Shown here one piece after another: positions 41,259-50,329 of a DNA stretch of 64,000 nt. This DNA comes from Methylobacter sp015476545 (GTDB lineage: Bacteria; Pseudomonadota; Gammaproteobacteria; Methylococcales; Methylomonadaceae). The notes beneath the pieces are model-generated. The model worked only from the letters and a program-made list of their open reading frames with translations, was not told the origin of the DNA and made no database searches. The stretch covers positions 124,001-188,000 of the forward strand of contig NZ_CP197401.1 of NCBI RefSeq assembly GCF_052162025.1, written 5' to 3'. How positions within the stretch are numbered: position 1 is the first letter of the stretch; each line of letters opens with the position of its first letter. Position numbers and translations under genes: made by a program.

Positions 41259-42428
41259 TTAGAGTTCTCCATAAGAATGTAGTCCGGACAAAAACATATT
41301 GACGCCAAGGAACGCGAAAAGCGTGACGAAAAAGCCAATGATAGCCCACCAGGCCATCGGTTTGCCATTCCAGCCTTTGGTCAGGCGCATGTGCAGCCAG
41401 GCCGCATAATTAAGCCAGACGATCAAGGCCCAGGTTTCCTTCGGGTCCCATGACCAATAGCCGCCCCATGCTTCCGCCGCCCATAAGGCACCGAGTATAG
41501 TGGCCAGTGTGAAAAAAGCAAAGCCGAGCGCGATGGCTTTGTACATGACGTCTTCCAGTAAAGGCAGCGCCGGCAGGCGCGCGGCTGCCAAACCGTCAGG
41601 ATTTTTGCCTTCGGCCCCGGATTTCAGGATGAACACGACGCCGATCATGGCAGCCAGAGAAAACGAACCGTAGCCGATGAAGTTGGCGGGCACGTGGATT
41701 TTCATCCAGTAACTGTTCAGCGCGGGCACCAGCGGCTGGATTTCATGAGCCTGCTTGTCGAATGTGTACCACAGCAGAAAGCCTACCGCGGCGCTGATGA
41801 CGAGCAGCACGAAGCCGCCCAAAGAGCGCGTTCTGTAGCGCTGTTCGTAATACAGATAAAGCAGCGCCGTGATGAGCGAGAACAGAATGAATACTTCATA
41901 CAGGTTGCTGACCGGGATATGGCCGATATCGACGCCCATTAAATACGATTCCCGCCAGCGCACCATCAGGCCGGTCATGCCCAGCACCGTGGCCGACCAG
42001 GTTAGGCTGGCGGCTACCTTGCCGGTGAATTCGTTGCCGGAAAACAAGTGGCCGAAGTAAGTCACGGTCGCCATCACGTACAGCGCGCTCATCCACATGA
42101 TGGCCGATTGGCTGGACAGCAGGTATTTGAGAAAAAAATTGGCATCGGCAGCCGACAGATCCGCGCCGTAGCGAGAAATGGCGAACAGGCTGAGGCCGGC
42201 GATCGCCAGGGTGAAAGTTCTCAGCGAAGGCCAGAACCAGCCCAGCCAGACCGTCAGCAGTCCAGTGCCGAACAGAATGGCGATTTCAAAGCCGTCCATC
42301 AAATGCCGGTACTGGCTGAAGGCGAATACGGCGCCGGCCATGATCAGCAGTGCCCAGGTCCAGTCAAAGAGCGAGCGCTGCTTTAAAAAGCCGTCTGCCC
42401 TGAATTCTTGATCTAAAAGATTTTCCAT
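41259..42428 (-). CDS. ccsB: Cytochrome c biogenesis protein CcsB/CcsA (System II haem handling)
   Basis: 389 residues with about eight or more membrane helices. The tryptophan-rich WWD-type segment is WGGYWSWDPKETWALIVW (about residues 325-342), with histidines on either side (GHLFSGN; KIHVPANFIGYG; WLHMRL) that could ligate haem. With ResB it carries haem to the periplasm and attaches it to CxxCH sites. It follows resB by 40 bases and precedes dsbA by three. The label CcsA or CcsB for this subunit varies between naming schemes. Confidence 0.92.
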   Translation of the reverse strand: MENLLDQEFRADGFLKQRSLFDWTWALLIMAGAVFAFSQYRHLMDGFEIAILFGTGLLTVWLGWFWPSLRTFTLAIAGLSLFAISRYGADLSAADANFFLKYLLSSQSAIMWMSALYVMATVTYFGHLFSGNEFTGKVAASLTWSATVLGMTGLMVRWRESYLMGVDIGHIPVSNLYEVFILFSLITALLYLYYEQRYRTRSLGGFVLLVISAAVGFLLWYTFDKQAHEIQPLVPALNSYWMKIHVPANFIGYGSFSLAAMIGVVFILKSGAEGKNPDGLAAARLPALPLLEDVMYKAIALGFAFFTLATILGALWAAEAWGGYWSWDPKETWALIVWLNYAAWLHMRLTKGWNGKPMAWWAIIGFFVTLFAFLGVNMFLSGLHSYGEL

Positions 42429-42468
42429 AGCGGTTGCAGGTGTTGGTTACAGATGAGATCCGGCTGGA

Positions 42469-44448
42469 TCAGATTAGCTTTTGGGTCAGGTCTTGCCTGA
42501 TAAGTTCAAACTCCCTGTCGAAGTCATAATGGTTGCGCAGGGCGCTGCCGGCCAGGGTTAATGACGTTTTTTCGCCGCCGGGCCTGATGATCACCCAGAG
42601 CCGGCGCTGCGGCAGGTAGAACATGAAGAACACGCCGACGGCGAGCAGCAGACAGCCCGGAAACACCAGCCACTGGCCCGGCGAACGCGTAATCTGCAGG
42701 CCGGTCGCTTCGATGTGCTTGAAGCTGTTCAGGGTTATCAAAACCGGCGAGTCATACTGATAGGCGACGTCGAGGGCATTGACGGCATTCTCAAAGAAAT
42801 GCATGTCGAAATCGCTGACCGACTGGGTAATGTCCATGCCCTCCTGTTCCAGCACCGACAAGTAGATGTTTCTCAGGAATTGATGCAATACCGTGGCATA
42901 CAGCTCGGCGACCTGCTGGCGCAGGGCTTCCGGCACCGATTTTTCAATCTGCGCCGAGATGCGCTCGTTGCCGCCCTCGATGAACTGCCGGCTGATGGCG
43001 ATCATGAACTCGGCGACTTTTTGCTGTTCGGCAGCAGGCAGACTTTTGCTGTTCTCGGTCGATTGCGCCGTGGCTAGGGCGATTTTGTTGAGCCGGTCCG
43101 GATTGTTCAGGACCGCCAGAAAATTCAAAAAGCGGTCCGGACGCTTTTCCGCATCGGCCGGAATGAACCAGTACTGAAACGGCTCGGCCGGCGAGCGGCG
43201 CATGCCGCTGAGATAGAAGCGAGCGCCGTCCTGTTCGATGGGCTGCATGTAGTTCAGGTATTCGTGCGCCGTGCCGTCGGCTTTGCGCAGCTTGAACTGG
43301 AAGCTGGGCCCGATATTGCGGAATTTCTTGGCGCCGGTCGGGGCCGGATTGACGTTGAACGGACGGAAGTCGACGATTTCCAGAGACTGCTCGCCGGCAG
43401 CCGTCCTGATTGGATAACTTCCCTTGACAGTCGCCTCGATGTCCTGAACTTTGCTGTCCGCGCCAGTCAGCGGGTTCAGGGCCAGTTTCAGTTGTGAACC
43501 GCCGTCGCCGAAACTGTTCTGGTAGATCGTGTAGCCCTTATAGCTGAATGGATGATTGACCGAAATGGTCCGCCTGATCGGTATGTCTAAGTCCTTGTCG
43601 ATGATCGCCAGGTCGCTCTCGAATGACTTGGGCTGGCCGCTTTCGTAATGCTCGATGCGAAAATCGTCGACATGGATCGTAAACGGCAGTTTTTGTACCA
43701 GATAGCCGTCTTTGAAATCGATGAAGGCGATATTGGCGGCCTTGCCTTCGGCAATGTCGATGTTGGCGCGGAAAGACAGGTTGTCGGCCGGCAGCGTGCT
43801 TTGTTCGGGCACTTCGCTGGCCGGAATCCGGCGCGTCTCAACGGCGATATCGCCGCGCAGCTGCGCGATTTTCAGCGGCACGTTGCCGTCCAGGAGCCCG
43901 CCGATGCAGATGACGATGATGGCGACATGCGTGAAGATATAGCCCAGACGGCTGCCGGCGCCTTTCTTGGCCGCGATCAGCAGTCCGTCTTTGGTATCGA
44001 GCTGTTTGGTCTTGTAATGCTTGTGCCGGAGCAGGGCGCCAACATAATCGATACTGTACTGCAGCGGCTGGCCGCTTTGCCATTGGGCATGATGGACCAA
44101 TCGCTGCAGCGCGGCTTGGTGCGCATGTTCATGAAAATTGCGCATGTCTCTGAGCATGTGCGGCGTGTTGCGGTACACGCAGACGCTGGTCGAAATGACC
44201 AGGAAGGTCAGAATCGTCAAAAACCAGCTGGAGGAGTAAACATCATACAGATCCAGCGCCTTGAAAATTTCAAACCAGAAGGGGCCGAATTTCAGCACGT
44301 AATCGACATAAGGCTGATTTTGCTTCAGGACCGTACCGATGATGGCAGCAATGGCTACGGCGACCAACAGCGTGATGGCCAGGTTCATGGAACCTAAAAA
44401 ACGGAAAAGAGTACGGGACAGGGACTGCGACGCGCTAACGGAAGACAT
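42469..44448 (-). CDS. resB: Cytochrome c biogenesis protein ResB (System II)
   Basis: 659 residues. Three N-terminal membrane helices (LFRFLGSMNLAITLLVAVAIAAIIG, SSWFLTILTFLVISTSVCVYR, YIFTHVAIIVICIGGLLDG) are followed by a large periplasmic domain and a last helix near residue 590 (VFPGCLLLAVGVFFMFYLPQR). ResB family marks are VKNTPHM-like RNTPHML and GYTIYQNSFGDGGS. It forms the haem-attaching complex with CcsB. It is the second gene after cytochrome c4; a family-2 repeat lies between. Confidence 0.93.
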   Translation of the reverse strand: MSSVSASQSLSRTLFRFLGSMNLAITLLVAVAIAAIIGTVLKQNQPYVDYVLKFGPFWFEIFKALDLYDVYSSSWFLTILTFLVISTSVCVYRNTPHMLRDMRNFHEHAHQAALQRLVHHAQWQSGQPLQYSIDYVGALLRHKHYKTKQLDTKDGLLIAAKKGAGSRLGYIFTHVAIIVICIGGLLDGNVPLKIAQLRGDIAVETRRIPASEVPEQSTLPADNLSFRANIDIAEGKAANIAFIDFKDGYLVQKLPFTIHVDDFRIEHYESGQPKSFESDLAIIDKDLDIPIRRTISVNHPFSYKGYTIYQNSFGDGGSQLKLALNPLTGADSKVQDIEATVKGSYPIRTAAGEQSLEIVDFRPFNVNPAPTGAKKFRNIGPSFQFKLRKADGTAHEYLNYMQPIEQDGARFYLSGMRRSPAEPFQYWFIPADAEKRPDRFLNFLAVLNNPDRLNKIALATAQSTENSKSLPAAEQQKVAEFMIAISRQFIEGGNERISAQIEKSVPEALRQQVAELYATVLHQFLRNIYLSVLEQEGMDITQSVSDFDMHFFENAVNALDVAYQYDSPVLITLNSFKHIEATGLQITRSPGQWLVFPGCLLLAVGVFFMFYLPQRRLWVIIRPGGEKTSLTLAGSALRNHYDFDREFELIRQDLTQKLI

Positions 44449-44511
44449 GGATTTATAGGTTGACTATCACATCCCAGTTTAAAGGGATGTTTGGTAAATA
44501 CTGGAAGTTCG

Positions 44512-44584
44512 GTAGGCCGGGCTGTTAACCCGGCATTTCGAGGCTTTCTGTGCCGGGTTGACGTCAAAGCGCCAGCCCAGCCTG
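44512..44584. repeat. Family-2 palindromic repeat
   Basis: GTAGGCCGGGCTGTTAACCC at the left and GCCAGCCCAGCCTGC at the right, with CGGCATTTCGAGGC inside. Same family and orientation as 21880-21954. It separates cytochrome c4 from resB. Confidence 0.78.
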
Positions 44585-44647
44585 CGCCGGTTTCATCCGC
44601 AAACCGGGAAGCTGTTTTCAGCCAAAATCTTAATGGCAGTGATGCTG

Positions 44648-45325
44648 TTATTTCATCATGGAAATACGATAAGAAACGGCTTTGATTTCGTCATCGGTCA
44701 TTTTCTTGGCGATCATGTGCATCATGTTTTCGGGATTATTGCTGCGGGCACCGGATTTAAAGTCTTTGAGCGCTTTGATCAGGTAGTCGGCATGCTGGGA
44801 CTTCAATGCAGGGAATGCCGCGGGCTTGTTGCCTTCGCCGAAAGGACCGTGGCAGGCGATACAGGCCGAGACTTTCCGCTTCAGGTCGCCGTTGCGGTAA
44901 AGATCGCTGCCCTGAGCGATCAGGGTTTGAATAGGATCTTCTTGCTTTTCGGCTTCCGCGGCAGGTTTTTCTTCTTCATCTTCGTCCGGAAGCGGCAATT
45001 GGTTTGCTGAAATTTTGCGGGAGGCATAGTAGGCGGCAAGGTCGGCGATGTCTTCATCGCTCAGGGGCATCGCCATCGGCGACATCACAGGGTCCTTGCG
45101 CGTGCCGTCCTTGAAGGATTTCAACTGTCTTTCAATGTACGACTCATGCTGCTGGGCAAGTTTGGGGAATGTTGATACCATGCTGTTGCCGTCCTCGCCA
45201 TGACAACTGGCACAGGCGGCCGCTTTTTCTTGGCCTGCTTTAACAGAGCCCTCGGCATGTACGATAGGTGCAGCGCCGCCGGTAAACGCCAGAGCAATTG
45301 AAAATGCCAGCAATTTTTTCTTCAT
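44648..45325 (-). CDS. Di-haem cytochrome c4
   Basis: 225 residues with a signal peptide (cleavage near VHA, residue 24). Two tandem cytochrome c domains have haem sites AACASCHGEDG (about residue 40) and SACIACHGPFGEG (about residue 150), with axial methionines in PVMSPMAMPLSDEDI and NPENMMHMIAKKMTDDE. The linker holds an acidic stretch (PDEDEEEKPAAEAEKQED). Cytochrome c4 carries electrons to terminal oxidases. It is the first gene of the unit with the System II assembly genes that would mature it. GGGGAA precedes the ATG. Confidence 0.93.
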   Translation of the reverse strand: MKKKLLAFSIALAFTGGAAPIVHAEGSVKAGQEKAAACASCHGEDGNSMVSTFPKLAQQHESYIERQLKSFKDGTRKDPVMSPMAMPLSDEDIADLAAYYASRKISANQLPLPDEDEEEKPAAEAEKQEDPIQTLIAQGSDLYRNGDLKRKVSACIACHGPFGEGNKPAAFPALKSQHADYLIKALKDFKSGARSNNPENMMHMIAKKMTDDEIKAVSYRISMMK

Positions 45326-45434
45326 CAGGTTCCCCTTCGGAATAAAGTCATCATTTATGGTAGCCTTTATAGTTATTGAACGGCTACTTAACAGTCGAAT
45401 TCTACTCTAATTAACAAGCTTAAGCGAGGCAGCG

Positions 45435-46067
45435 ATGAATCCAATTTATCATCAGGCAAAATTTATCAATAGTTCGCCGCACATCCGCAATGCGCCTGCC
45501 GATCAGGGCTTGGAAGTGGCCTTCGCCGGACGCTCCAATGCGGGAAAATCCAGTGCGATCAATACCGTGACGCAGCAAAACGCGTTGGCCCGGATTAGTA
45601 AAACGCCGGGCAGGACGCAGATGCTCAACTTCTTTGAAATCAACGCCGGACTGCGTTTTGTCGACTTGCCCGGTTACGGTTATGCCAAAGTGCCGGTGGA
45701 CGTGAAGAAAAAGTGGCATGAGATGATGGAGCACTATTTGACGCATCGCAAGTCATTGTGCGGCATCATCCTGGTCATGGACGTGCGTCATCCCTTGACC
45801 GAATTCGATTGGCAAATGGTCGAATGGTGTCAGCATACTCATCTGCCGCTGCATATTTTGTTGACCAAAGCCGACAAACTGGCTTACGGGGCGGCCAAAA
45901 ATACGCTGCTGCAGGTCAGGAAGGAACTCAAGGATGTCAGCTCTCCATTGACGATACAGCTGTTTTCATCCTTGAAGAAAACCGGCATCGATGAGGTGCA
46001 TGAGGCGCTGGACAATCTGTTTAGCCGCGCCGAGCCTGATCAAAGCGAGATTTCAGCGCCTTCCTGA
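45435..46067 (+). CDS. engB: Ribosome-biogenesis GTPase YihA/EngB
   Basis: 210 residues. GTPase motifs are G1 GRSNAGKS, G3 DLPGYGYAKV and G4 LTKADKL, with the switch segment TPGRTQMLNFF. The family aids assembly of the 50S subunit and is usually essential. GAGG lies 8 bases before the ATG. Divergent from cytochrome c4, as in many Gammaproteobacteria. The last nine codons overlap the end of the convergent beta-lactamase-fold gene by 28 bases. Confidence 0.95.
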   Translation: MNPIYHQAKFINSSPHIRNAPADQGLEVAFAGRSNAGKSSAINTVTQQNALARISKTPGRTQMLNFFEINAGLRFVDLPGYGYAKVPVDVKKKWHEMMEHYLTHRKSLCGIILVMDVRHPLTEFDWQMVEWCQHTHLPLHILLTKADKLAYGAAKNTLLQVRKELKDVSSPLTIQLFSSLKKTGIDEVHEALDNLFSRAEPDQSEISAPS

Positions 46068-46921
46068 GCCAGCAACAGCTCGAAGCCGAGGTACGGGTAT
46101 TTCTTCAGCAGATCTTTATAAATAGCATCAAGTTCAGCATCGCTGCGTTCCGGTTCATGATGCGTAAGGAACAGCTTTTTTGCATGGGCATCGGCGGCAA
46201 GTTTTATTGCAGAATCATAGGTGCCGTGCCCCCATCCTCGTTTGGACGCATATTCTTCACGGGTGTAGGATGAGTCAACGATCAGCGCATCCACATTCTT
46301 CATGGCCTGCGTGACCTCCTTGTGCTTGGCGTCGATGGCCGATTGGAGCACGGCATATTCTTCATCGTCCGGGTTATAAATATTGACCAAGGGCTCATAA
46401 TCGCCGGTAAAAAACAGCGATTGTCCATCGCAATCAATCCGATAGCCGAAATTCAGCACGGGATGGTTAAGCACAATGGGCGTAATTTTGGCATTGCCGA
46501 TGCGGGTCACTTCGCCGGGCTTGATTGTGATGTACTCAATGTGCGCATTAAGCTGGGCTTCACGGATCGGGAAGAAACTGTACTGCAGCTGCACGGAAAG
46601 GGCGCGATGTATGCTTTCATGAGTGACCAGATCAAGGCCGCCGTAGATCTTGACTTGGTTATCCTTGATGAAAAGAGGCGTGAAGAATGGCAAGCCCTGT
46701 ATGTGATCCCAATGGGTATGGGTAATAAAGATGTGCGCAGTAATGGGCATTTCCTTGACCAGCGCTTGGGCCAGTGCATGAATGCCGGTGCCGGCGTCGA
46801 GGATGATCAACTCATTGTCGTCAGTTCTGATCTCTATGCAGGTCGTATTGCCGCCATATTTAACGGTGTCAGGTCCCGGTGTCGGAATGGACCCTCTAAC
46901 ACCCCAGAATTTGAATTTCAT
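46040..46921 (-). CDS. Metallo-beta-lactamase-fold hydrolase (cyclic-nucleotide phosphodiesterase-like)
   Basis: 293 residues. The start MKFKFWGVRGSIPTPGPDT and YGGNTTCIEI are typical of PDE- or PhnP-like members. The metal motif is ITHTHWDHIQGLPFF (HxHxDH), with later ligands in FTGDYEP (Asp), DSSYTREEY and LTHHEPERSDAEL (His). It should be a cytoplasmic phosphodiesterase; the substrate is not known. It shares 28 bases of convergent overlap with engB. A small open frame precedes it by 15 bases. Confidence 0.87.
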   Translation of the reverse strand: MKFKFWGVRGSIPTPGPDTVKYGGNTTCIEIRTDDNELIILDAGTGIHALAQALVKEMPITAHIFITHTHWDHIQGLPFFTPLFIKDNQVKIYGGLDLVTHESIHRALSVQLQYSFFPIREAQLNAHIEYITIKPGEVTRIGNAKITPIVLNHPVLNFGYRIDCDGQSLFFTGDYEPLVNIYNPDDEEYAVLQSAIDAKHKEVTQAMKNVDALIVDSSYTREEYASKRGWGHGTYDSAIKLAADAHAKKLFLTHHEPERSDAELDAIYKDLLKKYPYLGFELLLAQEGAEISL

Positions 46922-46936
46922 TACTGTCCTTAGAAC

Positions 46937-47137
46937 TCAATTAAGCGAGCGGGTTTCTGTTTTTACCAGCTCCATCTCTCCTAATGCATTGATCAGTAAG
47001 GGGCATGGTAACCCGAAGCATGCTCCCATGAAGACGGAGAAAAGCACCATCATAGCATTGTCTCCGTCATCAGACTGTACGTATTTGCTGACTTGATTGA
47101 CGGCAAAAAGCAATTCTTCATCAGATTGTTGTGTCAT
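46937..47137 (-). CDS. Small hypothetical protein
   Basis: 66 residues, with a moderately hydrophobic middle (NAMMVLFSVFMGACFGLPCPLLINALG) and an acidic start. It ends 15 bases before the beta-lactamase-fold gene on the same strand, which fits a two-gene unit. No ribosome site is evident (CCTCC precedes the ATG) and no family is recognised, so it may not be real. Confidence 0.35.
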   Translation of the reverse strand: MTQQSDEELLFAVNQVSKYVQSDDGDNAMMVLFSVFMGACFGLPCPLLINALGEMELVKTETRSLN

Positions 47138-47227
47138 GGAGGCATTATTGAAGATGCGCGCAGAATGGCGGTCTGCTATTCAAACAGGATAACAGAGGAA
47201 ATAGTCTACGGAATAATGAGAAAAAGA

Positions 47228-47260
47228 AAGCCCCAAATGCGTATAAGCATGTTGGGGCTT
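47228..47260. terminator. Terminator-like hairpin
   Basis: AAGCCCCAA (47228-47236) and TTGGGGCTT (47252-47260), extended inside by ATGC/GCAT. On the minus strand it is followed by TCTTTTTCTC; a second stop signal after polA. Confidence 0.7.
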
Positions 47261-47489
47261 GAGAAGAAAAATCAGCCAATCATAAAAGGGGGGAATTGGA
47301 CTGATTCGACGCCGTTTTAAGGCGTACGTCAATAAGACGAATGTGTAAATAAAAAGTTCCTCATAAACACATAAAATTTTACTTAACGAGTATCATAGAA
47401 ACGTCATAGCTGGACGGGACATGTTGTCTCGTTCGGAATGTTTGGCGATGATTAACTGCAGTCGCTTAGCGAATATCGTAAAAATGTTA

Positions 47490-47512
47490 GGGCGGGGCTA
47501 CAAGCCCCGCCC
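47490..47512 (-). terminator. Terminator of polA
   Basis: A perfect ten-base G+C-rich stem (GGGCGGGGCT with AGCCCCGCCC) with a three-base loop, followed on the minus strand by TAACATTTTTA. It lies about 43 bases after the polA stop. Confidence 0.75.
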
Positions 47513-47554
47513 CGCTATGGGTACAAGTGAATTCGACCTTACAACGGCGCAACC

Positions 47555-50266
47555 TTAATGCGCCTCGTCCCAGTTATTGCCTATGCCGATGTCGACGACC
47601 AGCGGTACGTTCAGGTCGGCGGCCGAGCACATCAGCTTCCTGATGCTGGCCGTGCAGCGCTCCAGCTGGTCTTCGGCGATTTCAAAGACCAGCTCATCAT
47701 GAACCTGCATGATCATTTTTGCGTCGGGCTTTTTCTGTTGCAGCCATTGATCGGTGGAGATCATCGCGCGCTTGATGATGTCGGCGGCCGTGCCCTGCAT
47801 TGGCGCATTGATGGCCGTGCGTTCGGCATACTGGCGGCGCGCCGCGTTGCGCGATTTGATTTCGGGCAGATACAGGCGGCGGCCGAACAGGGTTTCCACA
47901 TAACCCTGCTCGCGGGCCAGCGCGCGGATATTGTCCATATAATCCTTGACGCCCGGATAGCGTGCAAAGTACAGGTCGATATAGGACTGCGCCTGGTTGC
48001 GCGACAAGCCGAGCTGCTGCGCCAGCCCGAACGAGGACATGCCGTAAATAAGTCCGAAATTGATCGCCTTGGCCGAGCGGCGCAGGTCGGACGTGACCTG
48101 ATCGGGCGCCACGCCGAACACGTCGGCCGCAGTCGCGCGATGCACGTCCTCGCCGGCGCTGAAGGCCCGCAGCAGGCCGGCATCATTGGACAAGTGCGCC
48201 ATGATGCGCAGTTCGATCTGCGAGTAATCGGCGGCGACGATTTTATAGCCCTCCGGCGCGATAAACGCCTGGCGGATCTTGCGGCCTTCGTCGCTGCGGA
48301 TCGGGATGTTTTGCAGATTGGGATCAGTGGACGACAGGCGGCCTGTCGCGGTCACGGCCTGGTGATAGGAGGTATGGATACGGCCGGTCTTGTCGTCGAC
48401 CTGCTGCGGCAGCTTGTCGGTATAAGTCGATTTGAGCTTGCAGAGGCTGCGGTGCTCGAGAATCAGTTTGGGCAGTTGGTAAGTCATGGCCAGTTCCTGC
48501 AGCACCGATTCGTCGGTGGACGGCTGGCCTGTCGGTGTTTTCTTCAATACAGGCAGTTTCTGCCGGTCAAAGAGGATTTCCTGGATCTGCCGCGGTGAGC
48601 CCAGATTGAACGCCTGCCCGGCCAGGTCGTGCGCCTGCTGCTCCAACGCGACTATGTGATTGGCCAGTTCCAGGCTATGCTGCGCCAGCATGGCCGTGTC
48701 GATCAGCACGCCATTGCGCTCGATGCGCGCCAGCACGCTGATCAGCGGGATTTCGACATGCGAGTACAGATTCATCAAAGCTTTGTGCGGGGCCAGTTTT
48801 GCCATGAGCACCTGATGCAGTTTCAGCGTAATGTCGGCGTCCTCGGCCGCATAGAACGCAGCCTGTTCCACCGGCGCTTCCTGAAACGGAATCTGTTTGG
48901 CGCCCTTGCCGCATACATCTTCGTAATGAATCGTCTCGATGCCTAAGTATTCTTTGGCCAAGTCGTCCATGTTGTGCTTCGTGGCCGTACTGTTCAGCAC
49001 GTACGATTCCAGCATCGTGTCATGGGCGATGCCGCGCAGCGCGATGCCGTGGTTGGCCAGCACATGCATGTCATATTTCAGGTTCTGGCCCAGCTTGGCT
49101 TTATGCGGGTCTTCCAGCAGCGGGCGCAGGCGTTCCAGAATCTCGGTTCTGTCCAGTTGGTCGGGGGCTCCGGGGTAATCGTGCATTAGCGGCACATAAG
49201 CCGCGTGACCGGGCGTGACGGCAAAGGACACGCCGACGATTTCCGCCTTGCTGTAGTACAGGCTGGTCGTCTCGGTATCAAAGGCGAACAGCGGCGCCTG
49301 GTCGAGCTGCTTGAACCAATCGTTGAATTGGTCCTCGGTAAGAACGGTTTCATAAACCGATTCCGGAACGGCCGCTTGCTCTTCGGGGACAGCCGCGGTT
49401 TCGGCTTGGCTGTCGAGCAGCTTCAGCCACGATGAAAAACCCAGTCTGGTCAGCAGGTTTCTGAGTTCAGTGTTGTCCGCGGGGCGGCGCTTCAGGTCTT
49501 CCAGGCTGTAGGGCAGATCCAGATCGCATTTGATCGTCGTCAGTTGCTTCGACAGCGGCAGCTGATCCAGGCTGGCGCGCAGGTTTTCGCCGATCTTGCC
49601 TTTGATCTGGCCGGCGCAGGCGATCAGGTTTTCCAGCGTTTCATATTCCTCCAGCCATTTGGCCGCCGTTTTGGGGCCGACTTTGGGCACGCCGGGGATG
49701 TTGTCGACAGTATCGCCGATCAAGGCCAGATAATCGACGATCTGCTCAGGTTTTACGCCGAATTTGTCGATGACGCCCTGAATGTCAAGCCGCACATTGG
49801 ACATGGTGTTGTCCAGCGTGATGTGTTCGTTGACCAGCTGCGCCATGTCCTTGTCGCCGGTCGAGATCACCACGTGAAATCCTTCTTGCTCGGCCTGCTG
49901 CGCGAGGCAGCCCATGATGTCGTCGGCCTCCACGCCGTTTTCGATGATCAGCGGCAGGCCCATGGCTCGGATCAGCTGATGCAGCGGCTCGATCTGTACG
50001 CGCAGATCGTCGGGCATGGGCGGCCTGTGCGCTTTGTATTGATCGTAGAGATCATTGCGGAAGGTCTTGCCCGGCGCATCGAAAATGACCGTAATGTAAT
50101 CGCTTTGATAATCATCGATCAGTTTGCGCAGCATATTGGTAACGCCGAGGATCGCATTGGTCGGCTCGCCTTTCGGGCTGGTCAGCGGCGGAAGGGCGTG
50201 GTAGGCGCGGAACAGGAACGAGGAACCATCGACGAGGACCAGGCGATTTTGTGTGTCTTGGGGCAT
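47555..50266 (-). CDS. polA: DNA polymerase I
   Basis: 903 residues in three domains. The 5'-3' exonuclease (residues about 1-290) has LVDGSSFLFRAYHAL and GVEADDIMGCLA. The 3'-5' exonuclease (about 310-490) has the intact acidic motif FAFDTETTSL, so proofreading should be active. The polymerase (about 520-900) has AADYSQIELRIMAHLS (motif A), RSAKAINFGLIYGMSS (motif B) and QVHDELVFEI (motif C). It fills gaps and removes RNA primers. It follows relA by 63 bases on the same strand and ends before a G+C-rich hairpin. Confidence 0.96.
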   Translation of the reverse strand: MPQDTQNRLVLVDGSSFLFRAYHALPPLTSPKGEPTNAILGVTNMLRKLIDDYQSDYITVIFDAPGKTFRNDLYDQYKAHRPPMPDDLRVQIEPLHQLIRAMGLPLIIENGVEADDIMGCLAQQAEQEGFHVVISTGDKDMAQLVNEHITLDNTMSNVRLDIQGVIDKFGVKPEQIVDYLALIGDTVDNIPGVPKVGPKTAAKWLEEYETLENLIACAGQIKGKIGENLRASLDQLPLSKQLTTIKCDLDLPYSLEDLKRRPADNTELRNLLTRLGFSSWLKLLDSQAETAAVPEEQAAVPESVYETVLTEDQFNDWFKQLDQAPLFAFDTETTSLYYSKAEIVGVSFAVTPGHAAYVPLMHDYPGAPDQLDRTEILERLRPLLEDPHKAKLGQNLKYDMHVLANHGIALRGIAHDTMLESYVLNSTATKHNMDDLAKEYLGIETIHYEDVCGKGAKQIPFQEAPVEQAAFYAAEDADITLKLHQVLMAKLAPHKALMNLYSHVEIPLISVLARIERNGVLIDTAMLAQHSLELANHIVALEQQAHDLAGQAFNLGSPRQIQEILFDRQKLPVLKKTPTGQPSTDESVLQELAMTYQLPKLILEHRSLCKLKSTYTDKLPQQVDDKTGRIHTSYHQAVTATGRLSSTDPNLQNIPIRSDEGRKIRQAFIAPEGYKIVAADYSQIELRIMAHLSNDAGLLRAFSAGEDVHRATAADVFGVAPDQVTSDLRRSAKAINFGLIYGMSSFGLAQQLGLSRNQAQSYIDLYFARYPGVKDYMDNIRALAREQGYVETLFGRRLYLPEIKSRNAARRQYAERTAINAPMQGTAADIIKRAMISTDQWLQQKKPDAKMIMQVHDELVFEIAEDQLERCTASIRKLMCSAADLNVPLVVDIGIGNNWDEAH

Positions 50267-50329
50267 AGTTGCAGTTACAAGGTCAGGGATACAATGCGTA
50301 GGGCGATTTCAGTCGCCCTGAGCGGCTAA

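Larger units (their letters stand above)
47138..47554. other. Gene-free gap with two terminator hairpins
   Basis: 417 bases between the small open frame and polA. It holds the hairpins at 47228-47260 and 47490-47512. No other element was recognised. Confidence 0.6.
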